Assembly (NCBI RefSeq): GCF_031846305.1
Contig: NZ_JAVRHY010000005.1
Location: 62,001 to 126,000, forward strand
Source: Spectribacter acetivorans
GTDB lineage: Bacteria; Pseudomonadota; Gammaproteobacteria; Nevskiales; Salinisphaeraceae
Direction of reading: 5' to 3'
Length of the DNA stretch: 64,000 nucleotides
Shown: positions 26,015-33,153 of the stretch, one piece after another
Layout: each line of letters opens with the position of its first letter
How positions within the stretch are numbered: the stretch's first letter is position 1
Notes under the pieces: generated by a model
The model's input: only the letters and a program-made list of their open reading frames with translations
Databases searched by the model: none
What the model was told of the DNA's origin: nothing
Position numbers and translations under genes: made by a program

Positions 26015-26055
26015 AGCCCCGGGGCGGCAGGCGACAAGTCTGGTGCCCCGGGGCT
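26015..26055 (+). terminator. Hairpin after fliC
   Basis: 11-bp perfect stem AGCCCCGGGGC / GCCCCGGGGCT with a 19-base loop, 19 bases after the fliC stop and followed by TTTGG. The T-tract is short, so it may act as a partial terminator that lowers flaG-fliD expression, or as a 3' stabiliser of the fliC mRNA. Confidence 0.65.
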
Positions 26056-26083
26056 TTGGCCGTTCACGTTGAGGTAACGACGC

Positions 26084-26425
26084 ATGACTGATTCGATCGA
26101 ACCGCTGACCGCAATCGACTGGCATCGGCCATGGCGCGACCCGCGCCCGCTGCAGAACGGCCCGCTGGCAGCGCCCAGGGCCGGCGCCGGGCCGGCCGAG
26201 TCTGAACTGGCGCTGGGATCGGCCGTGGCCATGATCAACGCCGATCTGGTCGGCCGGGATACTGCGCTGCGCTTCCAGATGGATGACACCCTCAATCGGG
26301 TGATCGTGTCGGTGATCGATGAACAAACGGGTGATGTCCTGCGGCAGCTGCCGCCGGAAGAAGTGCTGAGCGTGGCTCGTCGTCTGGCGGCGGGGGATGC
26401 CCGTGTGCTGGACACGATGGCCTGA
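26084..26425 (+). CDS. flaG: FlaG-family protein
   Basis: 113 residues. The C-terminal half (LRFQMDDTLNRVIVSVIDEQTGDVLRQLPPEEVLSVARRL) is the FlaG signature. FlaG influences filament length in some bacteria. The position between flagellin and fliD is the usual one. The N-terminal ~40 residues are low-complexity and not conserved. Confidence 0.9.
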   Translation: MTDSIEPLTAIDWHRPWRDPRPLQNGPLAAPRAGAGPAESELALGSAVAMINADLVGRDTALRFQMDDTLNRVIVSVIDEQTGDVLRQLPPEEVLSVARRLAAGDARVLDTMA

Positions 26426-26459
26426 AAGTCAACAGACCTCATCGCAAGGAGAATGCGGC

Positions 26460-27836
26460 ATGGCGGGAATCAGTTCGATGGGCATCGGGTCCGGGCTGGA
26501 CATCAACGGCATCGTGCAGCAGCTGGTCGCCGCCGAGCGCTCCCCGGTGGAGCAGCGGCTCACCCGTCAAAAGTCCGATATCGACGCCCAGATTTCGGCG
26601 CTGGGCACGTTCAAGGCGGTGGCGTCGGGGCTGGATGACGCGCTGGCCGGTCTGGTCGACGGCGACGCCTTCGGTGCTCGACTCGCGACTTCCGCCAATG
26701 ACGAAATCCTGTCGGTTTCGGCGGCCGACGGCACCGCCCCGGGCGGTTACCAGGTCGAGGTGCTGGCGCTGGCATCGACCCAGAAACTCGCCTCGGGCGG
26801 CTTTGCCGATGGCGGCGCTTTCGTGGGCACCGGTTCATTGACGATCGCCGCCGGCACCACGGACTTCACCGTCGCCATCGATGACACCAGTGCCAGCCTT
26901 GCCGGCATCAGGGATGCGATCAACAACGCGGTCGACAACCCGGGTGTGCGCGCCTCGGTGATCCAGGGTGACGATGGTGCGCACCTCGTGCTTACCGCCG
27001 CGGGAGCGGGCACCGGGAATACCATGACGGTCACGGCCAGTGGCGGTGACGGTGGGCTTGCCGCACTGAGCTACCCGCCCGGCGCCGGCAGCGACATGAG
27101 CGAGATAAGTGCCGCTGCGGACGCTCAGGTCCGCGTCGACGGGATTCTCCATACCGCCAGTGACAACAACATCGATGGCGCGCTCGACGGGGTGACCCTG
27201 TCGCTGTCGAAGGCCGCACCAGGTGAGCTGATCGACGTGGCTGTCCGGGCCGACGATCAAGCCGTGGTTGAAGCCATGGCTGCGCTGGTCAACCGCTATA
27301 ACACCTTCAATGCGGCTGTTAGCACCGTGACACGGGCGGACCCCGGTGGTGATCGTAGCGGTGCGCTGGTAGGTGATGCCATGCTGCGTGGTGCCGCGCA
27401 GAGCATGCGCCGCATCCTCGGCGATACCCGGGTCGATGGCATTGGCACCCTGGCGGATCTGGGCATCACCACCGCGCTGAACGGCACACTGAGCCTCGAC
27501 AAGGCGGCACTGGGCAGTGCTCTGAACAGCGATCCCGATGCCGTGCGTGCCGCCCTGACAGGCAGCGCCGGCATGGCCGGCGCCATGAGCGCCGGTCTGC
27601 AGCGTTATCTCGGCAGTGACGGCCTGATCGAAGGCCGCAACGAGGGGCTGAGTGGGCGCCTCGAGGATATTGCGGATCGCTCGCGCGATCTGGACCGCCG
27701 CATGCAGAGTCTGAACGCCCGCCTTACGGCGCAGTTCACCGCCCTCGACAGCCTGGTGGCGCAGATGCAGTCCACCGGCAACTTCCTTACCCAGCAACTG
27801 GCTGGACTGCCCGGCGTCAATCGGGGCGACGGCTAG
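26460..27836 (+). CDS. fliD: FliD, filament cap protein
   Basis: 458 residues. ATG 26460 is chosen because AAGGAG (26446-26451) lies at correct distance. N-terminal ISSMGIGSGLDINGIVQQLVAAERSPVEQRL is canonical. C-terminal helices (GLSGRLEDIADRSRDLDRRMQSLNARLTAQFTALDSLVAQMQSTGNFLTQQL) form the coiled-coil leg domain. FliD forms the distal cap that folds flagellin subunits. Confidence 0.95.
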   Translation: MAGISSMGIGSGLDINGIVQQLVAAERSPVEQRLTRQKSDIDAQISALGTFKAVASGLDDALAGLVDGDAFGARLATSANDEILSVSAADGTAPGGYQVEVLALASTQKLASGGFADGGAFVGTGSLTIAAGTTDFTVAIDDTSASLAGIRDAINNAVDNPGVRASVIQGDDGAHLVLTAAGAGTGNTMTVTASGGDGGLAALSYPPGAGSDMSEISAAADAQVRVDGILHTASDNNIDGALDGVTLSLSKAAPGELIDVAVRADDQAVVEAMAALVNRYNTFNAAVSTVTRADPGGDRSGALVGDAMLRGAAQSMRRILGDTRVDGIGTLADLGITTALNGTLSLDKAALGSALNSDPDAVRAALTGSAGMAGAMSAGLQRYLGSDGLIEGRNEGLSGRLEDIADRSRDLDRRMQSLNARLTAQFTALDSLVAQMQSTGNFLTQQLAGLPGVNRGDG

Positions 27837-27867
27837 AGCCGAAGACTCTCTTGTCCCCCGCCGGTCG

Positions 27868-27875
27868 GCCGATAA
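27868..27875 (+). promoter_or_regulatory. Possible sigma-28 -10 element before fliS
   Basis: GCCGATAA, an exact copy of the FliA -10 box, 24 bases before the fliS ATG. The -35 position (15 bases upstream) reads TCTT and is poor, so this is suggestive only. Confidence 0.35.
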
Positions 27876-27899
27876 TTCCGTTACCCAAGGAGACCACTC

Positions 27900-28295
27900 A
27901 TGAATGCTTTTGCCGGCGCCGCCCGTCAATATCAATCCGTCGCCGTGGACGCCCGCGTGGAGCAGGCCAGTCCCCGCAAGCTGATCGGTCTGCTGCTGAA
28001 TGGAGCAGCCCAGAAGCTGGCCGAGGCCCGCGGCTGCATCGAGCGTGGCGACATCGCCGGCCGCGGTGCCGCGCTGAGCCGGGTGCTGGCCATTCTCGGC
28101 GAGCTGCGGGCCAGCCTGGACTTCGAGGCCGGCGGCGACATCGCCCGGCAGCTGGAGGCGCTCTATGACTATCTGTCGCGGCGGGTGCTGCTGGCTGGCA
28201 GTCGCTCGGATCTGACCGGGCTCGGCGAAGTGGGTGATCTTCTCGCCGAGATCCGTGTGGCCTGGCAGGACATGCCGGTGCCGGCCGATTCATGA
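27900..28295 (+). CDS. fliS: FliS, flagellin export chaperone
   Basis: 131 residues. RQYQSVAVDARVEQASPRKLIGLLLNGAAQKLAEARGCIERGD matches FliS (the Y-x-x-x-x-V-x-T/S-x-x-P-x-x-L-I-x-x-L-Y-x-G-A pattern). It binds the C-terminus of flagellin and prevents early polymerisation. AAGGAGA lies 10 bases upstream. Overlaps the next gene by 4 bases. Confidence 0.93.
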   Translation: MNAFAGAARQYQSVAVDARVEQASPRKLIGLLLNGAAQKLAEARGCIERGDIAGRGAALSRVLAILGELRASLDFEAGGDIARQLEALYDYLSRRVLLAGSRSDLTGLGEVGDLLAEIRVAWQDMPVPADS

Positions 28296-28612
28296 GCGTG
28301 GCAGTGCTGGTGGAAGCGAGCCGGGCCCATGGCGACATGCAGGCGGCACTGATTGCTGGCAATCATGAGCAGGCGCTGGCTTGTCTGACGGCTCGCGATC
28401 ACGCGCTGCATGCCATGTTCCGGCCCGGCAGTCCGGTGTCCCGGACGGACGCGATCAAGCTGGCAAGCAGGATTCGCGCAGATGACGCCGCCGGTCTGCC
28501 GGACCTGTTGGCCCGCCGCGACGCGGTGGCTGCGGAACTCCGTCAGCATCAGCGAAGTCGCGGTGCGGCACGTGGTTATCGGGATGTCGAAGCGGACACT
28601 GCCCGCTCATGA
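28292..28612 (+). CDS. Small helical protein in the FliT position
   Basis: 106 residues, helical, no signal peptide. Located directly after fliS with an ATGA overlap, where fliT (FliD chaperone) normally sits. The pattern of an early alpha-helix (VLVEASRAHGDMQAALIAGNHEQALACLTARD), followed by a loop and two more helices, is compatible with FliT, but FliT sequences diverge strongly and no invariant motif is visible. Role as FliD chaperone is inferred from context. Confidence 0.55.
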   Translation: MSVAVLVEASRAHGDMQAALIAGNHEQALACLTARDHALHAMFRPGSPVSRTDAIKLASRIRADDAAGLPDLLARRDAVAAELRQHQRSRGAARGYRDVEADTARS

Positions 28613-29154
28613 GCGCTGCTGCCGAAGGGCCGGTGTGCACCATGGCGTTGCCCATGCAGTGGGTGCCGCGCGCCGGGGTCACGGACACGATGCAGACGGA
28701 CTCCTGCTATCGACGCAACCTGCGCTTGCTGGAAGTGGTGGCGAGCCTGGAGGCATCGCAGGAGGATGCCGGTGACGACGGCAATCCTGTCACCCACCGG
28801 CTTAGCCACAAGCTGGATCTGCTGATGGAAATGGTCAGTGTGCTGATCAGCGATCGCTCGCCGCCGCCGCCCCGGGTGCCGCTCACGCTAACCCGTTCGG
28901 GGGCGAGCTGGTCGACACCGTCGCCGCCCGCCGTGAGTGAGCTCCTGGATATCATCATCCGCCTGCATCCCGATCTGGCCTACGATCTCCGCGCGCCGGC
29001 CCGTATCGAAGAATGCGAGGATGAGGCAGACCAGTTCCGAGTGCATGCCCGGTTCGAGTGGACGGGAGATCTGCTGGCGGCCTGGGAGCGCTGGATTTTT
29101 CGGCAGCATCGTCGTGCGGTGGCCCGCGAGCGGTCCGCGCCGCCGGTTGATTAA
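28609..29154 (+). CDS. tPilZ-type (atypical PilZ) putative c-di-GMP protein
   Basis: 181 residues, starting with an ATGA overlap on the preceding gene. The order seen: MALPMQWVPR (first strand), RNLRLLEVVASLEASQ (helix), THRLSHKLDLLMEMVSVLI (helix), RVPLTLTRSGASW, then LLDIIIRLHPDLAYDLRAPARI and a C-terminal helix DLLAAWERWIFRQHRRAVARE. This fits the atypical tetrameric PilZ family first described for Xanthomonas XCC6012. The canonical RxxxR and DxSxxG residues are not evident, so nucleotide binding is uncertain. A role in c-di-GMP control of flagella is inferred from its place between fliS and rpoN. Confidence 0.7.
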   Translation: MSAAAEGPVCTMALPMQWVPRAGVTDTMQTDSCYRRNLRLLEVVASLEASQEDAGDDGNPVTHRLSHKLDLLMEMVSVLISDRSPPPPRVPLTLTRSGASWSTPSPPAVSELLDIIIRLHPDLAYDLRAPARIEECEDEADQFRVHARFEWTGDLLAAWERWIFRQHRRAVARERSAPPVD

Positions 29155-29208
29155 CCGCAACGGGATTGTGATTTGACGGACAAGGCAAACGGGAATGGCC
29201 GAGGGGAC

Positions 29209-29847
29209 ATGCGGGTTGGTCTGATCGACGACGAGCGCCTGGTCCGCGCCGGACTGCGCTGTCTGCTGGAACCATTGCCGGCCGTGGTGGTGGTTGGTGA
29301 GGCGGAAACCGTCGATGAAGCCCTCGCTCTGGCCGAGGTCCAGGCCCCGGATATCCTGTTGCTCAATACCGGTATTGCGGCTGATGCCGGGGTGCACCTG
29401 ATCGAGCGGTTGCGTTGTGATCATCCGGGCATCGCGCTGCTGGTGGCGCGCGGTGCCCGGCCCGGTGCCGAAGTGCGGCAGTTGTTCGAACGCGGAGTGG
29501 CCGGTGTCCTCGGGCGCGCCTCCGCGCCCGAAGAGCTCGGCCTCGCCCTGGATACCCTGGCTCGCGGTCAGCTGTATGTCAGTCCGGATATTTCCGGCCG
29601 CATGGTCTCCAAGTTCACCCGCCGCAACGGCGGCACGGAACCCCGCGAACCCCGTTTCACCAATCGCCAGCGCCAGATTCTGCGTTGCCTGGGCCGTGGT
29701 CTCACCAACAAGGAGATCGCGGCGGACCTGGGTATCAGCGTCAAGACGGTGGAGACCCATCGCGCCCGGGTGATGCGGGCGCTGGGATTTCGTCGTGGCC
29801 ACCAACTCCTGCAGTTCGCCATCCGCCATTTCGACGCTGACCGCTGA
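29209..29847 (+). CDS. NarL/LuxR-type regulator with degenerate receiver
   Basis: 212 residues. ATG 29209 is preferred because the receiver then starts in the usual way (MRVGLIDDERLVRAGL) and GAGGGG is adjacent; a TTG at 29173 is the alternative. The acidic pair DD (7-8) is kept, but the phospho-acceptor is asparagine (N53 in DILLLNTGI), the switch Ser/Thr appears absent (LLVARG) and the usual lysine is arginine (VLGRAS). The C-terminus is a full LuxR HTH (FTNRQRQILRCLGRGLTNKEIAADLGISVKTVETHRARVMRALGF). It probably acts without Asp phosphorylation. Embedded between the tPilZ gene and rpoN. Confidence 0.85.
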   Translation: MRVGLIDDERLVRAGLRCLLEPLPAVVVVGEAETVDEALALAEVQAPDILLLNTGIAADAGVHLIERLRCDHPGIALLVARGARPGAEVRQLFERGVAGVLGRASAPEELGLALDTLARGQLYVSPDISGRMVSKFTRRNGGTEPREPRFTNRQRQILRCLGRGLTNKEIAADLGISVKTVETHRARVMRALGFRRGHQLLQFAIRHFDADR

Positions 29848-29864
29848 CGGCGATCCGTCGCGGA

Positions 29865-29883
29865 TGTCAGGAAAAACCTGACA
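29865..29883. promoter_or_regulatory. Perfect palindrome upstream of rpoN, probable operator
   Basis: TGTCAGG-AAAAA-CCTGACA, 7-bp arms, 18 bases after the LuxR-type gene and 108 bases before rpoN. It is not followed by a T-run, so it is unlikely to be a terminator. Size and symmetry suit a dimeric HTH regulator. Confidence 0.55.
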
Positions 29884-29990
29884 GAACGCGGAACTCTCCT
29901 GATACGTCCCTGCCGGTCGGGCGTCGATATCCCTGTTGGGACCAAAAAACCGTCGCGGCGCCCGTCACGGCGGGATAACAGGAGACGACA

Positions 29991-31307
29991 ATGCGTCAGA
30001 CCATGGCAGTTCGCCTGAGCCAGCAGCTCACCATGACCCCGAGACTGGTGCAGTCCATCCAGATGCTGATGTGGTCGGGTCTGGAACTGGAGCAGCAGCT
30101 GCGTGCGGCGCTGGACACCAACGTCATGCTCGAGGCGGACACCGCCGAGGACGATGCCTCCGCGACGGGTGACGATGACAACTGGGAGCGGCCCCAGTCC
30201 GGGCATGGTGAAGCACCGGATATCGAGGACAGGCCTGTCATGCCGATGGCCCGGCTCATGGACCAGCTGCCCGGTGCCTTCCCCGCACCCGGTGAGCTGG
30301 CGATGGCCGTAGCGATTCTCGACCGGGTTGACGATGCCGGTTATCTCGCGGCCGACCTGGCGGATATCGCCGCCGATGACCCGAGCTGGTCCGTGGCCGA
30401 GCTGGAAGCGGTGCTCACACGTGTCCAGCGGCTGGAGCCGGCAGGTATCGGGGCCCGCACCCTCGCCGAATGTCTGACCTGCCAGCTGGAATCGCTTCCG
30501 CAAAATGAGCCGGGGCGGGTTGTTGCGCTTGTTCTGGTCGCCGATCACCTGGCCACGATCCCGACTTCCACCAATGCCGATCTGGCGCGAGTGGTCGGCG
30601 TGACGGCCGACGAGATCGCCACGGCGCTCGCTCTGGTTCGCAGTCTGGACCCCAAGCCGGGAGCGGAAACGAGCATCGCGGAACTGCGTGTGCCGGAACT
30701 GCGCGTCGAAGGCGATGGCAACGACTGGCATGTCCGGCTGCTGGAAAGTGATCGCACGCAACTGCGGGTCAACGCCGCCTACGAAGGCTGGCTGCAGGGC
30801 TGCGGCGAGAGTCGTGGCGCCAGCGCGATGCGTGACCAGTTGCGGGAAGCCCGCTGGCTGCTGCGCAGCGTGGCCATGCGACGCGACACCCTGTTGCGCA
30901 CGGCCGAGGCCATCTTCGCGCGCCAGCGGGATTTCCTGGATCGCGGTGAAACCGCACTGCGTCCCATGACCCTGCGCGAGATCGCCGAGGCCATCGATAT
31001 GCATGAGTCGTCGATCTCTCGGGTGGTCCGCAACAAGACCGTCGAGACCCCGCACGGCACCTTCGACCTGCGGTACTTCTTTTCCGCCCAGGTGGGCGGT
31101 CAGGCCTGTGAGGGCGTCTGCGGCAACGGTGTGAAGGCGATGGTGCAGGACATGATTGATGGCGAGGATCGAGCCCGCCCGCTGTGCGACGGCGATGTCG
31201 CGGCCGCGCTGGCACGGCGCGGTATCAAGGTGGCCCGGCGAACCATCGCCAAGTATCGCGGACTGCTGGGCATACCGCCTGCCGCCGAGCGCATTGCCGC
31301 CTGTTAG
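29991..31307 (+). CDS. rpoN: RpoN-family sigma-54 factor in the flagellar cluster
   Basis: 438 residues, shorter than E. coli RpoN (477). Region I is present (LSQQLTMTPRLVQSIQMLMWSG) but the usual ENPLLE reads TNVMLE. An acidic linker (about 50-80) is followed by the core-binding domain. The HTH block LREIAEAIDMHESSISRVVRNK with GTFDLRYFFSAQV and the RpoN box ARRTIAKYRG (415-424) are intact. It recognises GG(-24)/GC(-12) promoters such as those before flgB, fliE, fliL and flgA. Its location beside fleQ suggests a second, flagella-dedicated copy as in Xanthomonas rpoN2; the housekeeping copy would lie elsewhere. Confidence 0.93.
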   Translation: MRQTMAVRLSQQLTMTPRLVQSIQMLMWSGLELEQQLRAALDTNVMLEADTAEDDASATGDDDNWERPQSGHGEAPDIEDRPVMPMARLMDQLPGAFPAPGELAMAVAILDRVDDAGYLAADLADIAADDPSWSVAELEAVLTRVQRLEPAGIGARTLAECLTCQLESLPQNEPGRVVALVLVADHLATIPTSTNADLARVVGVTADEIATALALVRSLDPKPGAETSIAELRVPELRVEGDGNDWHVRLLESDRTQLRVNAAYEGWLQGCGESRGASAMRDQLREARWLLRSVAMRRDTLLRTAEAIFARQRDFLDRGETALRPMTLREIAEAIDMHESSISRVVRNKTVETPHGTFDLRYFFSAQVGGQACEGVCGNGVKAMVQDMIDGEDRARPLCDGDVAAALARRGIKVARRTIAKYRGLLGIPPAAERIAAC

Positions 31308-31355
31308 GCCAGCCGTTCTGCTCTAGAAAAATTACATAACCAGGCCGAATCCTTT

Positions 31356-32714
31356 ATGAGTCACGCCCGTATTCTGATCATCGACGCCGATGCCGATCGT
31401 GCCGCCAGCCTGGCGAGCGCCTTCGAATTCATCGACTATCAACCCGTCCGCATCAACACGCTGGCCGATTTGCCGTCAGGCGCGGCGCGACCGCGCGACT
31501 GGGTTGCGGTGGTGCTGGGTCGTGCCGGCGACGATCGTTTGATGCCGACCGTGGCCGGATGGCTGCGGGCTGACCCCCGGCATCCCCCGGTGCTGTTCCT
31601 GCCGGAACAGACGGGGGCCGATCTCGATCTGGAGCCCGAGGCATGCTGGCGTATCGGCACGCCTATCCGTTATCAGGAACTGGCCGACATCCTGTGCCGG
31701 GTGGATGCCCGGCGGCGGCGCGAGGCCCAACGCGATCGGGTTCCCAGCGGCATCACCGGGGACGTTCCGACCATGCGCCGGGTTCGTGAACTGGTCAGCC
31801 AGGTTGCCGGCCACAACGCCACGGTTCTGATTCGCGGTGAATCGGGCACCGGCAAGGAGCTGGTGGCCCATGCCGTGCACGAGCAATCCCCGCGGCGCGA
31901 ACGTCCGTTCGTGGCCGTCAACTGTGCGGCGATTCCGTCCGAGTTGCTGGAATCGGAACTGTTCGGCCACGAAAAAGGGGCCTTCTCGGGTGCCATCAGC
32001 CGTCGCGAGGGCCGCTTCGAAATGGCCGAAGGCGGCACGCTGTTCCTCGACGAGATCGGTGACATGAGCCTGCCCATGCAGGTGAAGGTGTTGCGGGTGT
32101 TGCAGGAACGTAGCTACGAGCGTGTGGGTGGCAACGAGCCACGCAGTTGTGATGTCCGGCTGATTGCCGCCACGCATCGCGATCTGGAAGCCATGATCAA
32201 GCAGGGCAGTTTCCGCGAGGACCTTTACTACCGCCTGGACGTATTCCCCATCGAACTGCCACCGCTGCGCGAACGGCTTGCGGACCTGGGCATCCTGATT
32301 GACGAGATCAACCGGTGCCACCGCGCCAATGGCCGGGCCTCGGTCACCCTGACACCGGCGGCGCTGGCAGCACTGGGCACGGGGGCATGGCCGGGCAACA
32401 TCCGGGAGCTGTCGAACCTGCTGGAACGGCTTGCGGTGCTGTATCCCGACGAACACGTCGACGAGGACCGGTTGCCGCCGCGTTATCAGCGCCGCACCGA
32501 GCCGGGTACAACGCCGAAGGCGCCCGCCACCCTGCCGCCGGAGGGCATCGACCTGAAAGCGCACATGGCCAGCGTGGAGGTATCGCTGATCCAGGCAGCG
32601 CTCGACAAGACCAACGGCGTGATCGCCCATGCCGCGGATCTGCTGCACCTGCGGCGCACCACGCTGGCGGAAAAGGTCCGCAAGTACGATCTGCAGTCAT
32701 CGGGCGCGACGTAA
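31356..32714 (+). CDS. fleQ: FleQ/FlrA-type sigma-54-dependent flagellar master regulator
   Basis: 452 residues. An N-terminal FleQ-type receiver-like domain (1-125) lacks a clear phospho-acceptor, as in FleQ. AAA+ domain: Walker A GESGTGKE (161-168), sigma-54 contact loop GAFSGA (208-213, usually GAFTGA), Walker B LFLDEIGD (229-236), and the R-finger region FREDLYYRLDVFPIELPPLRER. The C-terminal Fis-like HTH is AHAADLLHLRRTTLAEKVRKYDL. It activates class II flagellar promoters with RpoN and in relatives binds c-di-GMP and FleN/FlhG. No sensor-kinase/regulator pair (fleSR) follows; fliE comes directly. Confidence 0.92.
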   Translation: MSHARILIIDADADRAASLASAFEFIDYQPVRINTLADLPSGAARPRDWVAVVLGRAGDDRLMPTVAGWLRADPRHPPVLFLPEQTGADLDLEPEACWRIGTPIRYQELADILCRVDARRRREAQRDRVPSGITGDVPTMRRVRELVSQVAGHNATVLIRGESGTGKELVAHAVHEQSPRRERPFVAVNCAAIPSELLESELFGHEKGAFSGAISRREGRFEMAEGGTLFLDEIGDMSLPMQVKVLRVLQERSYERVGGNEPRSCDVRLIAATHRDLEAMIKQGSFREDLYYRLDVFPIELPPLRERLADLGILIDEINRCHRANGRASVTLTPAALAALGTGAWPGNIRELSNLLERLAVLYPDEHVDEDRLPPRYQRRTEPGTTPKAPATLPPEGIDLKAHMASVEVSLIQAALDKTNGVIAHAADLLHLRRTTLAEKVRKYDLQSSGAT

Positions 32715-32742
32715 TTCCGGCGCACCAGCCGAGACGTTTATA

Positions 32743-32755
32743 TAACTAATTGATT
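32743..32755 (-). promoter_or_regulatory. IHF-like site upstream of fliE
   Basis: Minus strand AATCAATTAGTTA fits WATCARNNNNTTR exactly. It lies 18 bases upstream of the -24 box in an AT-rich patch, the usual place for DNA bending between an enhancer site and a sigma-54 promoter. A palindrome TTGATT-CT-AATCAA (32750-32763) overlaps it. Confidence 0.5.
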
Positions 32756-32772
32756 CTAATCAACCTAGTCTG

Positions 32773-32788
32773 CGGCACGGGGCTTGCA
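32773..32788 (+). promoter_or_regulatory. Sigma-54 promoter of the fliE operon
   Basis: CGGCAC-GGGGC-TTGCA matches TGGCAC-N5-TTGCW at all but the first base. The predicted start near 32799 gives a 24-base leader before fliE ATG 32823. Confidence 0.85.
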
Positions 32789-32822
32789 ACAAGTCTCCGG
32801 GAAACGGATCGAGAGCCTTGAG

Positions 32823-33146
32823 ATGACCCGAATCGATGTTGATAGCGTGCTCACGCAGATGCGGAATCTGCGTGCTGCCGCGGGCGGTCCCGAAACCGGC
32901 GCCGGCGTTGCCGGCGCGGCACATACGGGCTTCGGCGACGTACTTCGCAATGCCCTCGCCGAGGTCAACCGAACGCAGTCAGAGTCCTCGACGCTGAAGA
33001 CGGCGTTTGAAATGGGGGACGACTCGGTGTCGCTGTCCGAAGTCATGCTGGCCAGCGGCAAATCCCAGGTGGCGTTTCGCGCCGCTACCGAAGTTCGCAA
33101 CCGCCTGGTCAGTGCGTACCAGGACATCATGAACATGCCGGTATAG
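32823..33146 (+). CDS. fliE: FliE, MS ring-rod junction protein
   Basis: 107 residues from ATG 32823; the open frame upstream runs through the sigma-54 promoter. The C-terminal half (FGDVLRNALAEVNRTQ, then FEMGDDSVSLSEVMLASGKSQVAFRAATEVRNRLVSAYQDIMNMPV) is canonical FliE. It joins the FliF ring to the rod and is the first axial export substrate. Confidence 0.95.
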   Translation: MTRIDVDSVLTQMRNLRAAAGGPETGAGVAGAAHTGFGDVLRNALAEVNRTQSESSTLKTAFEMGDDSVSLSEVMLASGKSQVAFRAATEVRNRLVSAYQDIMNMPV

Positions 33147-33153
33147 CGTGGCC

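Noticed and set aside
29865..29883. The palindrome as a terminator or FleQ box
   Set aside because: No T-run follows, and the arm sequence and spacing differ from the published FleQ half-sites. Kept instead as an operator of unknown owner.
31321..31350. Sigma-28-like TAGA...GCCGAATC before fleQ
   Set aside because: Spacing is one base too long and the -10 matches only 5/8. FleQ in relatives is not FliA-dependent.
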